From NCBI GenBank assembly GCA_016840125.1, contig JAEOSY010000454.1, forward strand, positions 1 through 5,226: a stretch of DNA of 5,226 bases, read 5' to 3'. Position numbers and translations under genes: made by a program. Positions within the stretch are counted from its first letter, which is position 1. Each line of letters opens with the position of its first letter. The notes under the pieces are model-generated. The model searched no databases and was not told the origin of the DNA. It saw only the letters and a program-made list of their open reading frames with translations. Positions 1-5,226 of the stretch are shown piece by piece. This stretch comes from Candidatus Helarchaeota archaeon. GTDB taxonomy: Archaea > Asgardarchaeota > Lokiarchaeia > Helarchaeales > HEL-GB-A.

Positions 1-1
1 A

Positions 2-106
2 AGTAGGCTTCTTTCTTTAGCCATGGTTCTCCAAGGCATTAAAAATGACGTACAAGTGTTTGATACAAATACTGCTGATCCTTGGATCCCCTGGCCTTGG
101 CCATAA
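2..106 (+). CDS. C-terminal end of an unidentified protein (partial)
   Basis: An open frame enters from the left edge and runs 34 codons to a TAA at 104-106. It ends in a tryptophan- and proline-rich tail (PWIPWPWP), preceded by a hydrophobic stretch (LLSLAMVLQGI) and an acidic VFDTNTAD segment. The composition looks protein-like rather than random, and a T9 tract about 45 bases downstream would suit an archaeal terminator for a plus-strand gene. I do not recognise the family. An alternative reading is a 22-codon minus-strand ORF over the same bases, which looks less convincing. With only 34 residues visible, this remains a tentative call based on frame and context. Confidence 0.35.
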   Translation, partial: SRLLSLAMVLQGIKNDVQVFDTNTADPWIPWPWP

Positions 107-149
107 TCATTCTTAAAAACGTAGGAATCCCCCTCCGTATAAATTTTCC

Positions 150-180
150 TCTTTTTTTTTAAATATAATCAAAAAAAATC
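150..180. terminator. bidirectional A/T-tract terminator between convergent genes
   Basis: A T9 run at 152-160 reads as poly-U for plus-strand transcripts, and an A8 run at 171-178 reads as poly-U for the minus-strand transcript just after the radical SAM stop codon. Archaeal RNA polymerase commonly terminates at T-rich tracts without a strong hairpin. Placement between two converging reading frames supports the call. The terminator function is inferred, not shown. Confidence 0.5.
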
Positions 181-1686
181 TTAAAAAAAAGTACTGCGGA
201 TGTATTTTATTCCAGTCTCGATTCTCCGATAAAGATCTTGTTCATAGAGGTGGGGTTGGATTTTTTGAAATTGGTCCTCATTTTCCCTCAATTTCTCTAG
301 AATCCTTGTTTTGCTCTTCCGAATTCTAGTTTTCAAGTCAGAAACAGCGCTTAATATCTCATAAATACTCATGTTAGTTGTTGAATGTGTAATTAAATTA
401 GGATAATAGGCATCTCGATTCGCTCTCTCAGAAGAAAATTTCATAAAATCGGTGAAGGTTGAAAACTTTAATGAAAGATCATATTCATCAGGATGTTCGA
501 ACGCAAAGGTACCTGGTAAGATGCAAAGCGCAGTTACCCACCGGGGTACTGAACCTAGCTCGATGGATTCTTTTAAAAATTTCTCGTTTGCTTCTAAATC
601 TATTGATCGCTCCATGCCTGTGATCATCCAATATGTTTTCGGTATGATTCCGTTTTTTACTGCACTTTTAAGAAAGTGTGATGCTTGTACCGTATTATAG
701 GGTCTTCGTAATTTATGAAGGATATAATCTGACCCACTTTCGATTCCGACATCCATGTTACCTACACCTGCCTTTGCCATACTTTGCAGTATATTATGGT
801 TTATCTCTTTAGAAGGAACCATCGCCCAATTAAAATAATAAAATGAATCCTGTAAATTCTCCTTCCATAGTGCCTCACTTAACTCTAGAATGCGTTTTGG
901 ATCACAATAAATATAATCCTGGATTGATAACTCCTTGACATAATCTAAGAGGATTCGAATTTGTTGTACAATCCAGTCTGTAGAATGAAAAGCGATCTTT
1001 TTGCGTGATGATAAGCAATAGTTACTCCCTGCTCCTACACAATGAGCACAGTGAAACTTACAGGGCCCACGACAGGTGTTTATCATCGCGAGGTTGTAAG
1101 GGTTCAACGGGCTTGGTTTTAAAAAGTTTGGAATGTAGGGGGGAATTTCGTCTATGTCCTCAAATATATTCATCCCCTCTGCCTCAATAATTTTTTCACC
1201 TCGCCGAGAGAACGTTCCCGCAACTCCTTCAATGCTCTGCCCTTTTTCAACTTTATCAGCTAAGATCCCCATTACTTTCTCCCCCTCGCCCTTCACTACA
1301 ATATCAATAAAATTGTAAGATTTCATAATTTCTCTGGCAAATAAAGTTGCGTGAACACCCCCCACAATAATAGGTACGTTAGGATGGATTTTCTTCAAAA
1401 AGCGTGCTAATTCCAACGCACCTCTACTTAAATGAAGCCAATTAAGCTCAATCCCAATTATTATTGGATTAGACATCTTAAATATCCCTTCAAGGTGCTG
1501 ATTATTCATCCCCAATTTGTAGGCTAGCGGTATGTTCCAGCACTCCACTTTATAACCGAGCTTTTTCAAATATGACCCTATATGCAATAAGCCATATCCA
1601 CACAAGAGTGGAGAGATACTTGACGAGTATAACGCATTCGCTCTTAATATCGTAGGGGGGTGGAAAAGTAAGATCTCTGGTTTCAT
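181..1686 (-). CDS. B12-binding-type radical SAM protein
   Basis: A 501-residue protein with the two-domain layout of the large COG1032 family: an N-terminal cobalamin-binding-like Rossmann domain, then a radical SAM core. In the N-terminal part (about 1-150) the hallmarks are GYGLLHIGSYLKKLGY (30-45), IIVGGVHATLF (106-116) and VVKGEGE (130-136). The classical DxHxxG cobalamin motif is not evident, which is common in this family, so B12 binding is uncertain. The 4Fe-4S/SAM motif CxxxCxxC is C209, C213 and C216, with an extra Cys at 205. Core-barrel motifs follow: GIESGSD (314-320) and LPGTFAF (390-396). Residues about 440-500 form a charged, probably helical tail. The substrate cannot be deduced. 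The ATG is preceded in frame by TAG two codons upstream, and GGAG lies 10 bases before it. It follows the 300-aa gene by 38 bases on the same strand, so co-transcription is likely. Confidence 0.9.
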   Translation of the reverse strand: MKPEILLFHPPTILRANALYSSSISPLLCGYGLLHIGSYLKKLGYKVECWNIPLAYKLGMNNQHLEGIFKMSNPIIIGIELNWLHLSRGALELARFLKKIHPNVPIIVGGVHATLFAREIMKSYNFIDIVVKGEGEKVMGILADKVEKGQSIEGVAGTFSRRGEKIIEAEGMNIFEDIDEIPPYIPNFLKPSPLNPYNLAMINTCRGPCKFHCAHCVGAGSNYCLSSRKKIAFHSTDWIVQQIRILLDYVKELSIQDYIYCDPKRILELSEALWKENLQDSFYYFNWAMVPSKEINHNILQSMAKAGVGNMDVGIESGSDYILHKLRRPYNTVQASHFLKSAVKNGIIPKTYWMITGMERSIDLEANEKFLKESIELGSVPRWVTALCILPGTFAFEHPDEYDLSLKFSTFTDFMKFSSERANRDAYYPNLITHSTTNMSIYEILSAVSDLKTRIRKSKTRILEKLRENEDQFQKIQPHLYEQDLYRRIETGIKYIRSTFF

Positions 1687-1724
1687 TTTCTAGGTTCTCC
1701 ACTCTCTATTAACTTGGATATTAA

Positions 1725-2627
1725 TTACCCCCAGAACCCATCGATGCGATCTCCAACAGCGGCGCTTCGACCCCCCTTGATGCAATGTGCAAAATCAACT
1801 CCATACTCTGCCTGAACAAATTCAAGCAGTCTTTCATGGTCTATGTCTTGGTAATCAATGGTCTCAAGTAGAGTTTTCCCGGAAATCTCGATTTTAAATG
1901 AGGCATTAATGAGGAGGTCAATACGATTCAAGATGGATAGTGCTCGCTCTCCCGCATGGGCAAACGCTTTTATTTCGCTATCAAATATGTTAGATTGAAT
2001 CTGTTCAGCTTCAGCATCAAATTCCATGATTGATTCCATCACTCCTTTTGAAGGATCTATCTTAATCCGCTTCTTTATCACACGCTTCATCTTTTCAACA
2101 GCTACCTCTGTATTTTTGATTGCTCTCTCAATAATCTTCTTTTCAAGGTGCAGATTTAAACCGTTTTCTTTCCACCCAGTCAAGGAGATATTATATTTAT
2201 CTAAATCTTGATTAATAATTAGGAATTTCAGTGTGATATTGCTCATATTCGATATTATATCAACTTTTTTCAACTCATCCGTAATATCAAAACCTATTAC
2301 CCAGCCCTTTAAATCCCCCAATGTTTGAAAGATGTAAGGAGAATCTGTAGAACATGAAGAAAATATACCTCTAGGAATAGTGAAATTATCATTTTCTTCC
2401 TGGCATAAATTTGTGTATTCTTCTGGGAGCATGAAGTCAGTGCGAAAGATATATTGGTGACGATGCGGGGCAAGCGAAACCAAAGTATCCACTAAATCGT
2501 CAACACTAGTTGAATCGCTTCCTATCAATACTATCGGAATTCTATCCAGAACTGCTCTTAAAATTAAAGCAAACTTGCCTGCTCCAATTTGGTCAATTAA
2601 TTTTTTTAAAGAAGATCTACCTTCCAT
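1725..2627 (-). CDS. uncharacterised 300-aa protein, possible Rossmann- or DENN-like N-terminal region
   Basis: I do not recognise this protein with confidence. Residues about 18-115 read as alternating helix and strand: FALILRAVLDRIPIVLIGSD (19-38), a helix to SLAPHRHQYIF (51-61), then TDF (63-65) and LKGWVIGFD (106-114). This layout (arginine-containing helix, hydrophobic strand, helix, aromatic/basic segment) loosely resembles the core of DENN-family modules, but it could equally be another alpha/beta fold. Residues about 160-240 are strongly helical and charged, probably coiled-coil or a helical bundle. The last 50 residues are mixed. No signal peptide or membrane segment is visible, so it is probably cytosolic. 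The ATG is fixed by an in-frame TAG two codons upstream. AAGGAG lies about 12 bases before the ATG, a rather long spacing. It is the first gene of a likely pair with the radical SAM gene downstream. Being coding is near certain; the function is unknown. Confidence 0.85.
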   Translation of the reverse strand: MEGRSSLKKLIDQIGAGKFALILRAVLDRIPIVLIGSDSTSVDDLVDTLVSLAPHRHQYIFRTDFMLPEEYTNLCQEENDNFTIPRGIFSSCSTDSPYIFQTLGDLKGWVIGFDITDELKKVDIISNMSNITLKFLIINQDLDKYNISLTGWKENGLNLHLEKKIIERAIKNTEVAVEKMKRVIKKRIKIDPSKGVMESIMEFDAEAEQIQSNIFDSEIKAFAHAGERALSILNRIDLLINASFKIEISGKTLLETIDYQDIDHERLLEFVQAEYGVDFAHCIKGGRSAAVGDRIDGFWG

Positions 2628-2676
2628 TTTCTAATCTAACTCCTTTTAAATGCGGTTCCAAGCTCAAATCTCTCAT
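2617..2676 (-). CDS. possible 19-residue leader ORF overlapping the 300-aa gene start
   Basis: A short ORF (MRDLSLEPHLKGVRLENGR) begins at an ATG preceded by GAGGT with four bases of spacing, a better-placed ribosome site than that of the following gene. It ends with TAG eight bases inside the 300-aa gene, in another frame. It lies downstream of the TATA box at 2719-2726, so it should be on the mRNA. It could couple translation to the 300-aa gene or be a chance ORF. There is no evidence beyond position and ribosome site. Confidence 0.2.
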   Translation of the reverse strand: MRDLSLEPHLKGVRLENGR

Positions 2677-2718
2677 TTTTACCTCAAACCCGCCATTTAT
2701 ATTACGTTCAAAAAACTG

Positions 2719-2726
2719 TATATAAA
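2719..2726 (-). promoter_or_regulatory. archaeal TATA box for the 300-aa / radical SAM unit
   Basis: Read on the minus strand this is TTTATATA, a near-ideal archaeal TATA box, preceded by GCGAGG. Transcription would be expected to start about 25 bases downstream, near 2695, leaving a leader of roughly 65-70 bases before the 300-aa gene. Its presence in the 170-base gap after the second winged-helix gene argues that the two minus-strand units are separately transcribed. Confidence 0.6.
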
Positions 2727-2760
2727 CCTCGCATACATATCGATGTGAGTATTAACCTCT

Positions 2761-2782
2761 AAATATTGAGGGAAAATATTGA
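2761..2782. repeat. 9-bp direct repeat AAATATTGA, two copies
   Basis: AAATATTGA occurs at 2761-2769 and again at 2774-2782, a 13-base period, separated by GGGA. It lies about 35 bases upstream of the TATA box at 2719-2726 with respect to minus-strand transcription, and just after the winged-helix stop codon. This is a position where an archaeal activator could bind. In AT-rich sequence such a repeat can also arise by chance. Confidence 0.35.
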
Positions 2783-2797
2783 AATATAGCATATAAA

Positions 2798-3085
2798 TCA
2801 GCTTCCTTCTCTGTAGCTTTCAAAAAGTTGTAAAATTGCCTGCCCTCGCATTTTTTGGGTATCAAGATAATAAATTTTTATCCGTCCAAATTGTTTAAAT
2901 CGGACGATCTCAGCCCTGACAAGAACCTTGAGATGTTCTCGTGCACAATTTTGGGATAATTGAGCTTTTTCAGCAATTTTAGGAACATGTAACTCCACAT
3001 CAGAAGCGAGTATTCTTAAAATTTTAAAACGATTTCCACTAAGGATCTCCTCTACTGATTTCACGCTTTTGGGATTATCAATCAC
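2798..3085 (-). CDS. small winged-helix (ArsR-like) DNA-binding protein
   Basis: A 95-residue protein that is essentially one winged-helix domain. Residues 19-28 (RFKILRILAS) form the first helix. HVPKIAEKAQLSQNCAREHLKVLV (33-56) is the helix-turn-helix including the recognition helix. The wing is FKQFGRIKIYYL (63-74), followed by a short C-terminal helix (83-91). No metal-binding cysteine cluster is seen; C47 is the only Cys. The start is GTG, overlapping the cdc6 stop as GTGA, with GGTGA placed 6 bases upstream, so translation is probably coupled to cdc6. It aligns with the protein encoded just upstream of cdc6 (4348-4728) with 32 identities in about 83 positions, so the two are paralogues. 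It probably acts as a regulator or accessory DNA-binding partner of the Cdc6 protein; that role is inferred only from context. Confidence 0.88.
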   Translation of the reverse strand: MIDNPKSVKSVEEILSGNRFKILRILASDVELHVPKIAEKAQLSQNCAREHLKVLVRAEIVRFKQFGRIKIYYLDTQKMRGQAILQLFESYREGS

Positions 3086-4311
3086 ATTTCTTCACCATCG
3101 GAGTGTTTAACAACATTATCAACCCATTCAATCAATTCTCCCTCCAGAATCCTGATTGGAACGTTCAGTCTAAAGTTTGAACTCCCACTTAGTTCGCCTT
3201 CAGATTTAGGTGAGGTTGTACTAAGAATTTTGTATTCATCTGTCAAATCCTTCAGATGTTTTAGAATTTCTGATTTGGTGAGTGCTTTTGTATTATTTTC
3301 TTGACAGATCGATTGGTAACAATTCCAATTATCACCAATCGTAAAATAAGCTTTCGCATTGCTTTTCAATTGCTGCGCAATGGCTTTAAGAATTAGTTTC
3401 TGGTGCACCTCCATTCCCCCCAATGTCGCTATATTAATCTCAGGATCCAAACTAACTTTTGCCGCCCTAACGAATTCAGGCGTTATTTGGACTGATTGTG
3501 AGCGATCCGCAAAATTTGCAGAAGTTATTAGTAATTCTAAAGCGTAACGCGCATCCCCTGATTCTGCACTGAAGTCCGAGATTAGTTCGATGGACTCCTT
3601 CAAAACTGTATTTTCAAAAAATGCTTCTTTGATACGTTTCTTAAGAATATCCCGAATTTGAGGGCGTGCATATTTTTCTAAAAAAATTGTTTCACTTATG
3701 AACGAGCTTTTTGTGCTAGGATCCAAACTATCCCTAAAGTTTTCGTCCTTTGCAATCGTTATTAAAGAGAGTCTTCGTTTTAAATTGTAGTTATCATCAC
3801 CCATCCGCGTTAAATTATAAATTAATGAAGGGTACGCCTTAATTAAGGACTCTGCATCATCTAAACAGAGGAGGATATATACCTCTTCTCTGTTAAAAAT
3901 CTCCTCCGAAAGGAAAATTACTAGATCTTCTGCAGGAATACCCCGTGTAGGAAAGTTAGAATTAAACTGACGAATTATCCGGTTTAGTACCATGATTGGT
4001 TTATTATATTTCCGGCAGTTAATATGAATGTAATTTAGATTAATGTTCCTTTTAACAGCCTCATCCTCAATCATCGCTCCAAAACTTTTCGCAATAGATG
4101 TTTTACCAGTTCCAATGGGACCTGTAATAACCACCCTTTTACTTACTGCACCTGGATTAGTAATTAGCGGTTTAAATATCTGTACAAGCTTTTTAATTTC
4201 TTCTCCTCTGTGTGGAAGTTCCAAAGGTGTGTATTCAGAGGATAATGTTGTTTCATCCTTAAACACCGTCGGATCCTTCAATGCTTCGTTCATAATTTTT
4301 TTAGTTGACAT
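3082..4311 (-). CDS. cdc6: Orc1/Cdc6-family replication initiator ATPase (divergent)
   Basis: A 409-residue protein with the full archaeal Orc1/Cdc6 layout. The N-terminal signature FKDETTLSSEYTPLELPHR (17-35) precedes an AAA+ domain with Walker A GPIGTGKT (64-71), Walker B LLCLDDAE (147-154), a sensor-1 region SLITIAKDENFRDSLDP (182-198) and sensor 2 SGDARYALELL (251-261, R255). A C-terminal winged helix spans about 298-398. Family members bind ORB sites at replication origins and recruit MCM. Departures from the usual pattern are Walker B DD instead of DE, Lys188 where sensor 1 normally has Asn, and DPSTK where DPRxK is usual, so ATP turnover may be altered. This suggests a secondary paralogue or an element-borne initiator rather than the main Orc1. 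No clear Shine-Dalgarno precedes the ATG, which starts 36 bases after the upstream winged-helix gene. Length and N-terminal match support this start. Confidence 0.92.
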   Translation of the reverse strand: MSTKKIMNEALKDPTVFKDETTLSSEYTPLELPHRGEEIKKLVQIFKPLITNPGAVSKRVVITGPIGTGKTSIAKSFGAMIEDEAVKRNINLNYIHINCRKYNKPIMVLNRIIRQFNSNFPTRGIPAEDLVIFLSEEIFNREEVYILLCLDDAESLIKAYPSLIYNLTRMGDDNYNLKRRLSLITIAKDENFRDSLDPSTKSSFISETIFLEKYARPQIRDILKKRIKEAFFENTVLKESIELISDFSAESGDARYALELLITSANFADRSQSVQITPEFVRAAKVSLDPEINIATLGGMEVHQKLILKAIAQQLKSNAKAYFTIGDNWNCYQSICQENNTKALTKSEILKHLKDLTDEYKILSTTSPKSEGELSGSSNFRLNVPIRILEGELIEWVDNVVKHSDGEEM

Positions 4312-4347
4312 TGTTTAGGGCCCCATTTAGCATGATTTTCTAAATTT

Positions 4348-4728
4348 CTATTCCCTTGGTTTAAGAGTCGAATGATCCCATAAATCGAAGAGATGTTTAA
4401 GGGCGCGGGCTCTTGGATTTTCAATTTTAAACCGGTAAATCTGAATCCGGCCGAATGTTTTCTTTTCAACAAGGTCTGCTTGAACAAGGCATCTTAAGTG
4501 ATTTAAACTAGATTTATGGTTGAGGTGCGCATTTTGAGCGATTGCGGAAATATTTAATTCGCCAAAATGGGCAAGAATCTTTAAAATTCTAACGCGCCCC
4601 TTAGACTTGAATACCTCTTCAAGGATTTCCTTATCACCTCTCTTGATATACTGGAGATCGACTATTGATGTCCTTTGTGATTTACGAGATCGGTGAATAT
4701 TAGGTGTATCCCGTGGGTAAATATCTAG
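4348..4728 (-). CDS. winged-helix DNA-binding protein lacking any ATG/GTG/TTG start
   Basis: This frame is open for 126 codons from the TGA at 4729-4731 to the TAG at 4348-4350 and contains no ATG, GTG or TTG anywhere, so standard gene callers will skip it. The translation is clearly a winged-helix domain: EILEEVFKSKGRVRILKILA, then ELNISAIAQNAHLN with recognition helix KSSLNHLRCLV, wing FGRIQIYRF, and a C-terminal helix (ALKHLFDLW). It is paralogous to the winged-helix gene after cdc6. The coordinates give the maximal open frame; the true start is unknown. Candidates are ATA at 4665 (AAAGGA 5 bases upstream), ATC at 4626 (GAGAGGTGAT upstream) and ATT at 4722. Alternatively a one-base loss near 4728 has broken a gene starting at ATG 4766, 4757 or 4739: a -1 shift there joins the frames. 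Either a rare start, an assembly error or a young pseudogene is possible. It sits 36 bases upstream of cdc6, probably in the same transcript. Confidence 0.7.
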   Translation of the reverse strand, partial: LDIYPRDTPNIHRSRKSQRTSIVDLQYIKRGDKEILEEVFKSKGRVRILKILAHFGELNISAIAQNAHLNHKSSLNHLRCLVQADLVEKKTFGRIQIYRFKIENPRARALKHLFDLWDHSTLKPRE

Positions 4729-4805
4729 TCACCTCTCATCCTAAAACTTCGCTTCATGAAAATCATCCCAATCTAGAGTTAATAGCGGGGAAATAAGGTA
4801 GAGCT

Positions 4806-4814
4806 TATATTTAA
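4806..4814 (-). promoter_or_regulatory. candidate TATA box for the winged-helix / cdc6 / winged-helix unit
   Basis: On the minus strand this reads TTAAATATA, an acceptable archaeal TATA element, preceded by a C-rich stretch (TACCCC). A start of transcription about 25 bases downstream, near 4784, would give an mRNA that includes the ATG codons at 4766, 4757 and 4739 ahead of the winged-helix frame. This is by sequence likeness and position only. Confidence 0.45.
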
Positions 4815-5059
4815 GGGGTAAAGACGGGGACTGAAAAGTGATCATTTTCTAATTAGCGATTTTCGTCGGAACGAGTCAACAAGATTGAAGGGGAATAATA
4901 AATTTTCAACCGAAATTTTTCCATTTCTAGAATTAAATCTGTCTATGAGGAATTTTTGAAATACTGAAATGAAATCTCTAAATACAGCTACGTAACTTGA
5001 CTAATTCTAATAAAGAATATGAAATTCTATTATTAAACTCCATCAGTTTTATTTGTGGT

Positions 5060-5070
5060 GCTTTTAAAGC
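5060..5070 (+). promoter_or_regulatory. candidate TATA-like element or operator upstream of the Roadblock-type gene
   Basis: GCTTT-T-AAAGC is an 11-base inverted repeat with a single central base, and TTTTAAAG within it could serve as a TATA element. A transcription start about 25-28 bases downstream would fall near 5092-5096 and leave a leader of about 25 bases. AGCTTTA is repeated at 5068-5074 and 5094-5100. A dual promoter/operator role is speculative. Confidence 0.3.
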
Positions 5071-5120
5071 TTTATCGCAGATGTTACTGTAGGAGCTTTA
5101 CTAATATTTTTGGAGAATTC

Positions 5121-5226
5121 ATGATGCTACAAAACAAGGGCGACAAGTTAGATGCGTTACTGGTTAATTTTGGAATGGCCACGAATGTACGTGCTACTGC
5201 CATCGTTTCTCGAGATGGATTCGTGA
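5121..5226 (+). CDS. Roadblock/LC7-type protein, N-terminal part (partial)
   Basis: A 35-residue start of a gene that continues past the right edge. The visible part, with KLDALLVNF (9-17) as the first helix and ATAIVSRDGFV (25-35) as the first strand and turn, matches the opening of archaeal and bacterial Roadblock/LC7 (MglB-like) domains, where a helix is followed by a strand ending in SRDG. Such proteins are small cytosolic dimers that often partner with Ras/Arf/MglA-like GTPases; whether a GTPase gene lies nearby cannot be seen here. GGAG at 5112-5115 supports the ATG at 5121 (5-base spacing), though the next codon is also ATG and its 8-base spacing is equally good. It is transcribed away from the cdc6 unit. 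The family call rests on a short segment. Confidence 0.65.
   Translation, partial: MMLQNKGDKLDALLVNFGMATNVRATAIVSRDGFV

Larger units (their letters stand above)
4729..5120. other. divergent intergenic region, possible replication-origin neighbourhood
   Basis: No convincing gene is visible on either strand here. The region holds GGGG tracts on the plus strand at 4787-4790, 4815-4818, 4826-4829 and 4890-4893, AT-rich sequence from about 4895 to 5050, and a small inverted repeat ATTCT-AATAA-AGAAT (5004-5018). Archaeal origins often lie beside orc1/cdc6 genes and combine G-rich ORB elements with an AT-rich unwinding stretch. I could not read a proper ORB consensus or matching inverted pairs, so an origin is only a possibility. 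Confidence 0.25.

Noticed and set aside
452..700. 82-codon plus-strand ORF
   Set aside because: Antisense to the radical SAM gene, with no ribosome site or recognisable domain.
2733..2747. Palindrome-like ACAT-CGAT-ATGT sequence in the gap before the 300-aa gene
   Set aside because: The arms are only 4 bases and do not extend; expected by chance in AT-rich sequence.
4043..4318. 91-codon plus-strand ORF with hydrophobic segments
   Set aside because: Antisense to the N-terminal part of cdc6, including Walker A; the hydrophobicity is a by-product of the opposite-strand codons.
4290..4487. 65-codon minus-strand ORF with a TTG start, ending inside cdc6
   Set aside because: It overlaps the clear winged-helix frame (4348-4728) out of register and runs into the cdc6 start; its composition shows no domain. 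It is a shadow.
4729..5120. CRISPR array, tRNA or insertion-sequence ends in the intergenic region
   Set aside because: No regularly spaced repeats, cloverleaf or terminal inverted repeats with target duplications could be seen.

Overview
This window most likely comes from an archaeal chromosome, or possibly a large archaeal element. The evidence is an Orc1/Cdc6-family initiator ATPase with a C-terminal winged helix, two short winged-helix proteins of the archaeal ArsR-like type (ending in FGRIxIY wings), TTTATATA-type TATA boxes ahead of genes, poly-T terminators without strong hairpins, and the start of a Roadblock/LC7-type protein. The base composition is AT-rich. Asgard archaea or Bathyarchaeota-like lineages would fit, but the sequence alone does not fix the group.

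Layout: the first ~106 bases hold what may be the tail of an unidentified plus-strand gene. It converges on the minus-strand genes across an A/T-tract region (about 150-180) that can serve as a terminator in both directions. Positions 181-2627 carry a two-gene minus-strand unit: an unrecognised 300-aa protein followed 38 bases later by a B12-binding-type radical SAM protein. A clear TATA box at 2719-2726 lies upstream, and a 19-codon leader ORF overlaps the first gene's start.

Positions 2798-4728 carry a second minus-strand unit: winged-helix protein, Orc1/Cdc6, winged-helix protein. The downstream winged-helix gene overlaps the cdc6 stop (GTGA, with a GTG start). The upstream one is easily missed because its entire open frame contains no ATG, GTG or TTG. 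It is nevertheless plainly protein-coding, since it aligns with its partner over about 83 residues (32 identities by hand). The two winged-helix genes are therefore paralogues flanking the initiator gene.

Positions 4729-5120 form a 392-base divergent intergenic region with a candidate TATA box for each direction, several GGGG tracts and AT-rich stretches. This is a reasonable place to look for a replication origin, although no convincing ORB repeat could be read by eye. At 5121 a plus-strand Roadblock-type gene begins and runs off the window.

How the genes might work together: the winged-helix/Cdc6/winged-helix unit looks like a replication-initiation or element-maintenance cassette with its own DNA-binding partners. 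The initiator departs from the usual AAA+ residues at Walker B and sensor 1. The 300-aa protein and radical SAM protein appear co-transcribed, but their shared function is unknown.
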